From assembly GCA_049680625.1 (NCBI GenBank), contig JBAUID010000223.1, positions 1 through 64,000 of the forward strand: a stretch of DNA of 64,000 bases. Reading direction: 5' to 3'. This DNA is from JAUIAI01 sp049680625 (GTDB taxonomy: Bacteria > Pseudomonadota > Gammaproteobacteria > Burkholderiales > Burkholderiaceae_E). A program made the translations under genes and the position numbers. Positions 26,231 through 33,860 of this stretch are shown piece by piece. The stretch's first letter is position 1. Every line of letters starts with the position of its first letter. The notes beneath the pieces were generated by a model. That model searched no databases and had not been told where the DNA came from. It worked only from the letters and a program-made list of their open reading frames with translations.

Positions 26231-26270
26231 GCGGATCGCTCCACTATTGGTAGCGATCCGCTCTTGTTTC
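26231..26270 (+). terminator. hairpin between carB and greA, terminator or leader attenuator
   Basis: GCGGATCGCT (26231-26240) and AGCGATCCGC (26252-26261) form a perfect 10-bp stem with an 11-base loop. It is followed by TCTTGTTTC, a short imperfect U-rich tail. It can end the carB transcript. A -10-like TATAGT lies just upstream at 26219-26224, so it could also act early in a greA transcript. Confidence 0.65.
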
Positions 26271-26315
26271 GCTTACTTGATTCGCCCGCTCTGACCCTGA
26301 AAGCCTCTTACTGCT

Positions 26316-26792
26316 ATGTCTGCATTCCCAATGACCATCCGTGGCGCCGAAAAGTTGCGCGCTGAACTGGCACATCTGAAGTCAGTTGAAAGACCCGCTG
26401 TGATCCAGGCGATTGCCGAAGCGCGTGCCCATGGTGATTTGTCCGAAAACGCCGAATACGACGCTGCCCGTGACAAGCAGGGTTTCGTTGAGGGGCGTAT
26501 TGCTGAGGTTGAGGGGAAATTGTCCAATGCACAAGTCATTGATCCGACACTACTGAATGCTGAAGGTCGGGTTGTTTTTGGTGCAACGGTTGAACTGGAA
26601 GAGTTGGACTCCGGAAACAAGCTGACCTACCAGATCGTTGGTGAAGATGAGGCCAATATTAAGTCCGGCCTGGTTTCGGTCACCAGCCCGCTTGCCCGGG
26701 CCTTGATTGGTAAAGAAGAAGGTGACGTTGCTGAAGTGCAGGCACCTGGCGGTATTCGCGAATACGAAGTACTGGGCGTACGCTACGTGTAA
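26316..26792 (+). CDS. greA: transcription elongation factor GreA
   Basis: GreA enters the RNA polymerase secondary channel and stimulates cleavage of backtracked RNA. The coiled coil carries the acidic tip in ARAHGDLSENAEYDAARDKQ. The C-terminal globular part contains FGATVELEEL and ISSPLARALIGKEEGD-like TSPLARALIGKEEGD. The length of 158 residues is standard. It converges on yhbY. Confidence 0.98.
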   Translation: MSAFPMTIRGAEKLRAELAHLKSVERPAVIQAIAEARAHGDLSENAEYDAARDKQGFVEGRIAEVEGKLSNAQVIDPTLLNAEGRVVFGATVELEELDSGNKLTYQIVGEDEANIKSGLVSVTSPLARALIGKEEGDVAEVQAPGGIREYEVLGVRYV

Positions 26793-26813
26793 CCTGCGAG
26801 GTGTCGAAAACGG

Positions 26814-27386
26814 CTAGCGCGGGCCACGTCCTGACTTTCGGCCGCGTTTGTTGTCACCACCGCGACCGCTGCCGCTTGCTTGCTCGTTACGAGACAGGCG
26901 TTTGGGACGGGCGGTTGCTTTGCCCGCTGACCCGCCGCTGCCGGATTTTTTTGCTGGCCCGCTTGCTGTTCGTGCCTTGGAATTCTTGCGCGGTGTTGCG
27001 CCGCGCGCAGATTTGGCGGTTCCCCGGACTTTCCCGGTCGCTTTAGTAATACCCTGGGCGGCCAGCTGTTTGGGAACGTAGGGTTCGTCTTTGTTATCTT
27101 TTTCGGGTCGTTTGCGGTAAAAAACCAGTTGCTTGCCGATTGACTGAACCGGTGCGCATGCCAATTCGGCGCAAATTCGATCCATAATGGTTTTGCGTTC
27201 TTCGCGGCTATCGCCGACCGCGCGAACCTTGATAAGTTCGTGGGCATCCAGGGCAAGTGAAATTTCACTCAAGACGGCGTCAGTCAGTCCGGCGGCGCCA
27301 ATCATGACCACCGGCGATAAGTGGTGGGCCTGGGCTTTGAAAGCCTTAATTTCGGCACTGGTCAGTTCCGGCGCGGTTGTGGACAT
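26814..27386 (-). CDS. yhbY: YhbY-type CRM-domain RNA-binding protein with long basic tail
   Basis: YhbY binds pre-50S particles through a single CRM domain. The domain spans about residues 8-100, with LTSAEIKAFKAQAHHL, VMIGAAGLTDAVL, LDAHELIKVR and VQSIGKQLVFYRKRP. The usual protein ends there at about 97 residues. This one continues for about 90 residues of Lys, Arg, Ser, Gly and Ala. I chose ATG 27386; the frame is open to 27449, which would cross the rlmE start. It is divergent from rlmE. Confidence 0.92.
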   Translation of the reverse strand: MSTTAPELTSAEIKAFKAQAHHLSPVVMIGAAGLTDAVLSEISLALDAHELIKVRAVGDSREERKTIMDRICAELACAPVQSIGKQLVFYRKRPEKDNKDEPYVPKQLAAQGITKATGKVRGTAKSARGATPRKNSKARTASGPAKKSGSGGSAGKATARPKRLSRNEQASGSGRGGDNKRGRKSGRGPR

Positions 27387-27421
27387 TTTTTGGGCATTTA
27401 ACGAGTAAATGCGGATTCTAA

Positions 27422-28132
27422 GTGAGTAATCCGCTTGCAGATACACCAATGAGTAGCAAAAGCAAAAGAATCCGCAAAAAATCCAGTCGACAATGGATGG
27501 ATCGGCATGTGAACGATCCCTACGTCAGCCGTGCGCGCCAGGAAGGTTATCGCTCCCGTGCAGCCTACAAGCTACTGGAACTCAATACCGCTGAGCGACT
27601 GATCCGCCCTGGCATGACGGTTGTTGAGCTCGGCGCTGCCCCGGGCGCGTGGTCTCAAGTCCTGTCCAGCCTTGTTTTGGGCAGCAATCAGAAAGCCGGA
27701 CGCGTGATTGCATTGGATATGATCGAAATGGATGCAGTACCCGGGGTTGAGTTCTTACTAGGGGATTTTCACGAGCAAGTGGTTCTCGAACAACTCGAAG
27801 GTGTACTCGCAGGGGCACGGGTTGACCTGGTTGTTTCGGACATGGCCCCCAATCTGAGTGGGGTAGCCGCTTCGGACACTGCCAGGATGTCCCACTTGGT
27901 GGAACTGGCTCTGGAGTTTGCCTGCGCTAACCTGACCGATGCCGGCGCTCTGCTGGTAAAGAGTTTTCACGGCAGTGGTTTCAGCCAGCAGGTTCAGGAA
28001 TTTAAATCTGCCTTTGTGCAGGTGCGAGAACGTAAACCCGCCGCGTCGCGGTCAGAATCCGCAGAAACTTACATTATTGGCCGGCAGTTGAAAGCCCGGC
28101 GGACTCCCGGTGAGACTGACGCTTCGGAATGA
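27422..28132 (+). CDS. rlmE: 23S rRNA 2'-O-methyltransferase (U2552)
   Basis: RlmE (FtsJ/RrmJ) methylates U2552 in the A-loop. It carries RQWMDRHVNDPYVSRA, YRSRAAYKLLEL, the SAM motif VVELGAAPGAWSQVL and DLVVSDMAPNLSG. The K-D-K-E tetrad appears consistent, with Lys near YKLLEL and KSFHGSGF. The start is GTG 27422 or ATG 27449-27451; the shorter form matches the family better. At 226-236 residues it is slightly long. Confidence 0.97.
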   Translation: MSNPLADTPMSSKSKRIRKKSSRQWMDRHVNDPYVSRARQEGYRSRAAYKLLELNTAERLIRPGMTVVELGAAPGAWSQVLSSLVLGSNQKAGRVIALDMIEMDAVPGVEFLLGDFHEQVVLEQLEGVLAGARVDLVVSDMAPNLSGVAASDTARMSHLVELALEFACANLTDAGALLVKSFHGSGFSQQVQEFKSAFVQVRERKPAASRSESAETYIIGRQLKARRTPGETDASE

Positions 28133-28495
28133 AAGCTTTTGCTGGCGATCTCTCATCTGGTGGCGGGTGTTAGCCGGTTTACCTGACGATACCGCGACAA
28201 AAAAGTCACATTCCGCGAATTTCAGCGACCACTGATCGAGATCATGGCCCGAATAGGCGGCATCAATACCCGGACCAGTGTAAATTTGGGTTTCCCTGCT
28301 CAGGATCTGACCAGTGTCGCATCTCAGATGTAACGCAGATGTAAGGTAATGCCGGCCGCTTTTGACTGGCACTTTGCATTTGGGGATATAACCCCCAACT
28401 AATGCCAGACCCCTTAAACGGATATAACCCCAATTTATGCCACACCCCTTACACTTTAGTTTTTGCGATTTGCACCTGCCATTCGGAGATTCCCT
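28133..28495 (+). other. 363-base ftsH upstream region with 35-bp direct repeat and promoter
   Basis: No gene is supported. TTGACT at 28362-28367 and GATATA at 28385-28390 are 17 bases apart and form a plausible promoter. An imperfect direct repeat lies at 28384-28418 and 28420-28453, each starting GGATATAACCCC and ending ACCCCTTA. The repeats therefore also duplicate the -10 region. A smaller repeat, CAGATGTAA, occurs at 28325 and 28336. The CCCC and CTTAAA blocks recall heat-shock promoter elements but their spacing is wrong. Confidence 0.55.
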
Positions 28496-30424
28496 GTGAA
28501 CCAAATGTTCCCCAAAGCCGCTATCTGGCTGATTATTGCGCTGGTGCTCTTTACTGTTTTCAAGCAGTTTGATCACAGTCAGGCGCGGGGCAATGATATT
28601 GCGTACTCGCAATTCATGAAGCAGGCTGCTGACGGACAAATTGAACGGGTCCGTATTGAAGGGCGCACGCTTAAGGCGACAACCAAGAGTGGCCAGGCGG
28701 TAACGTCGTTTGCGCCGACCAGTGATATCTGGATGGTTGGCGACTTAATGAAGTACGGCGTCGATGTAGAAGCTAAACCTGAAGAGTCAGAGTCTTTCCT
28801 GCTTAGCCTGTTCGTGAACTGGTTCCCGATGCTGCTGCTGATTGGCGTATGGATTTTCTTCATGCGCCAGATGCAGGGTGGTGGTCGCGGTGGTGCTTTT
28901 TCGTTCGGTAAGTCCAAAGCCCGCATGCTCGATGAGAGCAACAACACCGTTACCTTTGCTGACGTCGCCGGATGTGATGAAGCCAAAGAAGAGGTGCAGG
29001 AGTTGGTCGACTTTCTGCGCGATCCGTCAAAATTTCAAAAACTTGGTGGACGAATCCCGCGTGGTGTGCTGATGGTAGGCTCACCCGGTACCGGTAAAAC
29101 CTTGCTTGCTAAAGCGATCGCCGGTGAAGCCAAAGTGCCGTTCTTTTCAATTTCCGGATCCGACTTTGTTGAGATGTTTGTCGGTGTCGGTGCTGCCCGT
29201 GTTCGCGACATGTTCGAAAATGCGAAAAAGCACGCCCCTTGTATCGTCTTTATCGACGAAATCGATGCGGTGGGCCGTCAGCGTGGCGCAGGCCTTGGCG
29301 GTGGCAACGACGAGCGGGAGCAGACTCTCAACCAGTTGCTTGTTGAAATGGATGGGTTCGAAACAGGGCAGGGCATCATTGTTGTCGCGGCGACTAACCG
29401 ACCCGATGTACTTGATCCGGCGCTGATGCGGCCGGGCCGCTTTGACCGGCAGGTTGTTGTGCCCTTGCCTGATATTCGCGGACGTGAGCAGATTCTCAGC
29501 GTTCACATGCGCAAAGTACCGATTGCCAGCGATGTGGTTCCCGAAATTATCGCCCGTGGTACCCCCGGATTTTCGGGTGCCGACCTGGCGAATCTTGTTA
29601 ACGAGGCATCGCTGTTTGCTGCAAGGCGCAATGCCCGTCTGGTCGAAATGACCGACTTTGAAAAAGCCAAAGACAAAATCATCATGGGTGCCGAACGGCG
29701 CTCGATTGTGATGCCAGAAGAAGAGCGTACCAATACTGCGTACCATGAATCAGGGCACGCTCTGGTTGCGTGGTTGCTGTCGAAAACAGATCCGGTTCAT
29801 AAAGTAACGATCATTCCTCGCGGTCGTGCGCTGGGTGTCACGATGCAGTTGCCCGAAGAAGACCGCTACAGTATGGACAGGGAGCGGATGTTGCACACCA
29901 TTGCCGTTCTGTTCGGCGGGCGAATCGCTGAGGAAGTGTTCATGCATCAAATGACGACTGGCGCATCCAACGATTTTGAGCGTGCCACCGCAATGGCAAG
30001 AGATATGGTGACCCGCTACGGTATGAGTGATGCTCTTGGCCCGATGGTTTACGCGGAAAACGAGGGCGAAGTCTTTCTCGGGCGGTCAGTCACACAAACG
30101 ACGAATATGTCGGAGCAGACGATGCAGATGGTGGACAAAGAGATTCGCCGCATCATCGACGAGCAGTACAAGGTCGCCCGTGACCTGATTGAGGCCAACA
30201 AAGACAAAATCGAGGCGATGACTAAAGCGCTTCTTGAATGGGAAACCATTGACCGTGATCAGTTGACTGACATCATGGACGGTAAGCCACCGCGGCCGCC
30301 AAAAGCTACATCGTCATCTACGTCGAACTCAACTCCGGCGGATGGCGGGGGCAACACCCCGGCTGCTGTGCCGGCCGAAGAGCGTCGGGAAGGGGATTCG
30401 GATACGGAGCCTGCAGCGAGCTAA
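28496..30424 (+). CDS. ftsH: ATP-dependent zinc metalloprotease FtsH
   Basis: FtsH is a hexameric membrane AAA protease. Two membrane segments (about residues 6-22 and 103-120) flank a small periplasmic domain. The AAA module has Walker A GSPGTGKT, Walker B IVFIDEIDAVG and the second region of homology RPDVLDPALMRPGRFDR. The zinc site HESGH lies near residue 418. The C-terminal tail is Ser/Thr/Pro-rich. I chose GTG 28496, preceded by GGAG seven bases upstream; an upstream ATG at 28463 lacks such support. The length is then 642 residues. Confidence 0.98.
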   Translation: MNQMFPKAAIWLIIALVLFTVFKQFDHSQARGNDIAYSQFMKQAADGQIERVRIEGRTLKATTKSGQAVTSFAPTSDIWMVGDLMKYGVDVEAKPEESESFLLSLFVNWFPMLLLIGVWIFFMRQMQGGGRGGAFSFGKSKARMLDESNNTVTFADVAGCDEAKEEVQELVDFLRDPSKFQKLGGRIPRGVLMVGSPGTGKTLLAKAIAGEAKVPFFSISGSDFVEMFVGVGAARVRDMFENAKKHAPCIVFIDEIDAVGRQRGAGLGGGNDEREQTLNQLLVEMDGFETGQGIIVVAATNRPDVLDPALMRPGRFDRQVVVPLPDIRGREQILSVHMRKVPIASDVVPEIIARGTPGFSGADLANLVNEASLFAARRNARLVEMTDFEKAKDKIIMGAERRSIVMPEEERTNTAYHESGHALVAWLLSKTDPVHKVTIIPRGRALGVTMQLPEEDRYSMDRERMLHTIAVLFGGRIAEEVFMHQMTTGASNDFERATAMARDMVTRYGMSDALGPMVYAENEGEVFLGRSVTQTTNMSEQTMQMVDKEIRRIIDEQYKVARDLIEANKDKIEAMTKALLEWETIDRDQLTDIMDGKPPRPPKATSSSTSNSTPADGGGNTPAAVPAEERREGDSDTEPAAS

Positions 30425-30478
30425 CAGCTGGTCGCAGGCTTCGCTGTGCGGGAACCGCATAGCGGGAGTGGGCTTTAA

Positions 30479-30776
30479 CGCTTAACCCACACCTCACTGT
30501 GTTCGGTGCCCCCTATCTAGGGGGCATTTTTTTGCCCGTGTGTGTATACCTTCGGCGGTATTTAACTGTTGGTGGTGGTGTTGTTTTGTAGTGGCTGCGG
30601 TAAAGTACCTGCTCCCAGTTGTCTTTTCGGAATTACCGATCTTCAACAGCAAAACTTGGCACTTCGGTGTCGCGCCAATCGTTCTGACAATAAGCACGTG
30701 AACAATTAATCCCCGTGTCGCCGTTAATCACCCCCTAGATAGGGGGTACCGAACGCAGTGAGGTGAGGGTGAAGCG
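30479..30776. repeat. non-coding segment bounded by 47-bp inverted repeats
   Basis: The left arm, 30479-30525, and the right arm, 30730-30776, are inverted copies that agree at 42 of 47 positions by my alignment. Each arm holds the palindrome CCCCCTAGATAGGGGG or its equivalent and the outer motif ACCGAAC plus CAGTGAGGTG. The 204 bases between them hold no good gene. There is no obvious target-site duplication. It may be a small palindromic element or a duplicated, inverted terminator. Confidence 0.8.
30508..30533 (+). terminator. intrinsic terminator after ftsH
   Basis: GCCCCC-TATCTA-GGGGGC (30508-30525) is followed by A and seven T. This is a strong Rho-independent terminator 84 bases after the ftsH stop. 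It is also the inner part of the left arm of the inverted repeat described next. Confidence 0.88.
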
Positions 30777-30833
30777 TATATGCGATGAGTGGGCGATCGA
30801 AGGCAAATTTTTTGCATACACCAAACCATTTTG

Positions 30834-31661
30834 ATGCCCATATCCCTGCGCTCTACCTCACCCCGCCCACTCATCATGGGAATTGTGAATCTGACGTCTG
30901 ATTCATTTTCTGATGGCGGGCGGCTAATGGATGCCGATGTGGCTGAGGCGCATGCCCGCCTGCTGGTTGAGCAGGGAGCGGACATCCTTGACCTGGGTGC
31001 AGAGTCGACCCGCCCGGGCGCGCAGCCGGTCAGTAGCGACCAGGAGCTGGCGCGCTTGTTGCCCCTTATCGAGCGCCTGGCTGATGTGACTATCCCGATT
31101 TCCGTGGATACTCGCAACCCCGGTACGATGCGGGCTGTGATAGACGCCGGCATTGACATGATTAATGATGTCAATGCGTTGCAGGCCCCTGGCGCGTTGG
31201 ATGTCGTGGCCGACAGTACTGTCTCAGTTTGCCTGATGCATATGAAAGGGGACCCGTTAAACATGCAGGCCGCCCCCGTTTATCAGTCGGTGGTGTCGGA
31301 GGTGGCCAGTTTTCTGGAAATTAGGTGTGATGCGGCCAGACAGGCAGGAATTTCGAATGAACGCATGCTGGTCGACCCGGGTATTGGTTTCGGAAAAAAC
31401 CTGAATCACAACCTTGAACTGTTGCGTGCCTGTGGCGCGATCGGGCGCCAGTGCGGGGTACCGGTTTTGGTTGGTGCATCGCGCAAATCGATGCTGGGCG
31501 AACTGACTGGTCAGCCGGTTCACGAGCGGTTGGCAGCCAGTATCGCGGTGGCGTTGGCTGCCGCAAATTGTGGCGCGGCTGTTTTGCGTGTACACGATGT
31601 TCGGGCCACCCGGGATGCATTAAGCGTCTGGCTGGCAGTGACCGGACATTCGACAAATTAG
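30834..31661 (+). CDS. folP: dihydropteroate synthase
   Basis: FolP joins p-aminobenzoate to dihydropterin pyrophosphate in folate synthesis and is the sulfonamide target. Its TIM barrel shows IMGIVNLTSDSFSDGG, DLGAESTRPGAQPV, ISVDTRNPGTM, GIDMINDVNAL, LVDPGIGFGKN and VLVGASRKSMLG. In loop 1 the usual NxTPDSF motif reads NLTSDSF, with Ser for Pro. I chose ATG 30834, giving 275 residues; the frame is open to 30789. It precedes glmM, as is common. Confidence 0.97.
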   Translation: MPISLRSTSPRPLIMGIVNLTSDSFSDGGRLMDADVAEAHARLLVEQGADILDLGAESTRPGAQPVSSDQELARLLPLIERLADVTIPISVDTRNPGTMRAVIDAGIDMINDVNALQAPGALDVVADSTVSVCLMHMKGDPLNMQAAPVYQSVVSEVASFLEIRCDAARQAGISNERMLVDPGIGFGKNLNHNLELLRACGAIGRQCGVPVLVGASRKSMLGELTGQPVHERLAASIAVALAAANCGAAVLRVHDVRATRDALSVWLAVTGHSTN

Positions 31662-31693
31662 TTGGTTTTAACGGGTTATTGGAGCGGTAAAAA

Positions 31694-33034
31694 ATGGGTC
31701 GCAAGTATTTTGGAACTGACGGAATTCGTGGTCGCGTTGGTCGTGAACCGATAACCCCGGACTTCGTGTTGCGGCTTGGCTATGCAGCCGGCCAGGTCCT
31801 GGCCGCGGACACCAAGGCCAGCGGTGTTCGACCCGGTGTCCTGATTGGAAAAGATACCCGCATATCCGGTTACATGCTTGAAGCAGCCCTGCAGGCAGGT
31901 TTTACAGCCGCTGGCGTTGATGTGATGGTTACCGGGCCGTTGCCGACTCCGGCGGTTGCGTATCTGACCCGCGCATTACGCCTTTCGGTTGGGGTTGTGA
32001 TCAGTGCCTCGCATAACGCTTACGATGATAACGGTATCAAGTTCTTCTCCAGCGATGGCAACAAACTGCCAGATTCGGTCGAGCAGAAGATTGAAGAAGT
32101 GCTCGACCGCGGCATGTCTTGTGTCAGCAGTATTGATCTTGGCCGGGCGCGGCGCATGGAAGACGCCCAGGGTCGCTATGTCGAATTCTGTAAGAGTACG
32201 TTTCCAAACAAGCTGGACTTGCACGGAATGCGCATCGTGCTGGATTGTGCCAACGGGGCTGCGTACCACACCGCTCCGCACGTATTCCACGAATTGGGGG
32301 CCGACGTCATCAAGGTGGGCTGCGAACCGAACGGAATGAACATCAACGATCATGTCGGCGCAGTTCACCCGGCGGCAATGCAACGCGCTGTTCGGGAGTG
32401 GCGGGCCGATCTGGGTATTGCGCTCGACGGTGACGCTGACCGCCTGATTGTTGTCGATTCGAATGGCCGGATTTTTAACGGCGACGAGTTGTTATACGTT
32501 CTGACAATGGAGCGGCTCAGCCGTGGGCCGGTTGCGGGCGTGGTTGGCACTCTAATGAGTAATCTCGCGCTTGAGAAAGCGATGCAAGGGCATGGCGTCG
32601 GTTTTGCCCGGGCCAGTGTTGGCGATCGCTACGTGCTGGAGATGCTGCGCGAAAAGGGCTGGCTCTATGGTGGCGAAAGCTCCGGACACTTACTGGCCCT
32701 GGATTGTCACACTACCGGTGACGGTACCGTTAGCGCACTGCAGATACTGTCGGCACTGCGCGGATCGGGTAAGACGCTCGCCGAACTTACTGTCGGGCTG
32801 GACTTGTTCCCCCAGGTTTTGGTGAATGTTGGTATCGAGCCGGGTTTGGACTGGGAAAACAACAAGAAACTGGTCGCGACCCGGGATGAGGCTGAGGCCG
32901 CACTGGGGGAGGATGGCCGAATCCTGATTCGGGCTTCGGGCACAGAACCGTTGCTACGGATTATGGTTGAAGCCCGCGACCGCTACGTTGCGGACGATTG
33001 GGCAAATCGGCTGGCTGATTCGGTTCGTTCGTAA
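31694..33034 (+). CDS. glmM: phosphoglucosamine mutase
   Basis: GlmM converts glucosamine-6-phosphate to glucosamine-1-phosphate for UDP-GlcNAc. It opens KYFGTDGIRGRVG. The phosphoserine site is in VVISASHNAYDDNGIKFF, about residue 102. The metal loop is DGDADR and the phosphate-binding end is RASGTEPLLRIMVE. The length of 446 residues is standard. Confidence 0.99.
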   Translation: MGRKYFGTDGIRGRVGREPITPDFVLRLGYAAGQVLAADTKASGVRPGVLIGKDTRISGYMLEAALQAGFTAAGVDVMVTGPLPTPAVAYLTRALRLSVGVVISASHNAYDDNGIKFFSSDGNKLPDSVEQKIEEVLDRGMSCVSSIDLGRARRMEDAQGRYVEFCKSTFPNKLDLHGMRIVLDCANGAAYHTAPHVFHELGADVIKVGCEPNGMNINDHVGAVHPAAMQRAVREWRADLGIALDGDADRLIVVDSNGRIFNGDELLYVLTMERLSRGPVAGVVGTLMSNLALEKAMQGHGVGFARASVGDRYVLEMLREKGWLYGGESSGHLLALDCHTTGDGTVSALQILSALRGSGKTLAELTVGLDLFPQVLVNVGIEPGLDWENNKKLVATRDEAEAALGEDGRILIRASGTEPLLRIMVEARDRYVADDWANRLADSVRS

Positions 33035-33109
33035 TATTTTATCTGTTGCGACAATATTAGGGGATTGGTCGAACACAGACGACCGATCTCCGCTACAATC
33101 TGTCGCCTT

Positions 33110-33186
33110 CGGGGCGTAGCTCAGCCTGGTAGAGTGCCTGCTTTGGGAGCAGGAAGTCGGAGGTTCGAACCCTCTCGCCCCGACCA
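33110..33186 (+). tRNA. tRNA-Pro (TGG)
   Basis: The cloverleaf is complete. Acceptor CGGGGCG pairs with CGCCCCG, the anticodon stem CCTGC/GCAGG encloses TTTGGGA with anticodon TGG at 33144-33146, and the T arm contains GGTTCGAACC. CCA is encoded. TACAAT at 33094-33099 lies just upstream as a likely -10. Confidence 0.97.
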
Positions 33187-33209
33187 TTTCATTTAGACCA
33201 TTTCATGTA
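33182..33209. repeat. 14-bp tandem repeat starting at the tRNA-Pro 3' end
   Basis: GACCATTTCATTTA (33182-33195) is followed by GACCATTTCATGTA (33196-33209), one mismatch. The first copy includes the tRNA discriminator and CCA. A second pair, ATGGGTCAG at 33218 and 33234, lies in the same spacer. Confidence 0.85.
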
Positions 33210-33357
33210 GACGATTGATGGGTCAGATGTGTTATGGGTCAGTTTTGGCAGATGTACAATGTTGCGGGTAGTCTGGCTTGCTGGTTAAGTTTCTGACTAA
33301 TAGGTCTCGGGCCAAGAAGCCTGCGACTTATAAGTCTTTGAACTAATAAGCCTCTGA

Positions 33358-33434
<77 letters not shown>

Positions 33435-33566
33435 AGGTGCTTGCGAAGAAGTGGTGCGAATGGTAGTAACGGTAATCATGTTAACCATTAGTAACATTTG
33501 GGCTGTTTCTTTGGGATGAAGTTAAATCCCGGGGTGTTTCAGTTTTTTTAGTGCGTAGTACCCGAT

Positions 33567-33643
33567 GGTGGCTGTAGCTCAGTTGGTAGAGCCCCGGATT
33601 GTGATTCCGGTGGTCGCGGGTTCGAGTCCCGTCAGCCACCCCA
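33567..33643 (+). tRNA. tRNA-His (GTG)
   Basis: The acceptor carries the extra G at position -1 (GGTGGCTG) that pairs with C73, a histidine-tRNA hallmark. The anticodon GTG is at 33601-33603 in loop TTGTGAT. The T arm contains GGTTCGAGTCC and CCA is encoded. Confidence 0.98.
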
Positions 33644-33796
33644 TCAACGCGTACTGCTGCTAACACGCCCCCCCTGCTTGAATTCGATCTTCTTACGCTC
33701 GGGGCCTTCGCGAGCGTCGCAAACCGAGTGCACGAGCCTGCATCCGGTTCCTATGCCATGAAGTTGACAGATTCGCCACTTGGTGGAACGCTTCAA

Positions 33797-33825
33797 TTGA
33801 GCCGTGGTCTGTGTTCAGATAGGAT
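33797..33825 (+). promoter_or_regulatory. sigma-70-like promoter of the PAS kinase gene
   Basis: TTGAGC (33797-33802) and TAGGAT (33820-33825) are separated by 17 bases. The predicted start near 33832 leaves a leader of about 29 bases before ATG 33861, which favours that start over the in-frame TTG at 33846. A 7-bp hairpin, ACGCTCG/CGAGCGT (33695-33717), lies between it and tRNA-His. Confidence 0.55.
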
Positions 33826-33860
33826 GGGTGTTTATATAGCCAGACTTGGCCTTACGACTG

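Noticed and set aside
28410..28432. Heat-shock (sigma-32) promoter before ftsH
   Set aside because: CTTAAA and CCCCAATT blocks are present but only about nine bases apart; the consensus needs 13-17.
28052..28639. 195-codon minus-strand open frame across the rlmE-ftsH gap
   Set aside because: It overlaps both genes and has no recognisable domain, ribosome site or sensible composition.
30494..30697. 67-codon open frame inside the inverted-repeat segment
   Set aside because: It has no ribosome site or recognisable features and runs into the terminator hairpin, so it does not look like a transposase remnant.
33435..33566. Terminator after tRNA-Arg
   Set aside because: A weak GGGAT/ATCCC stem and a distant T7 run are not contiguous, so I cannot call a terminator.
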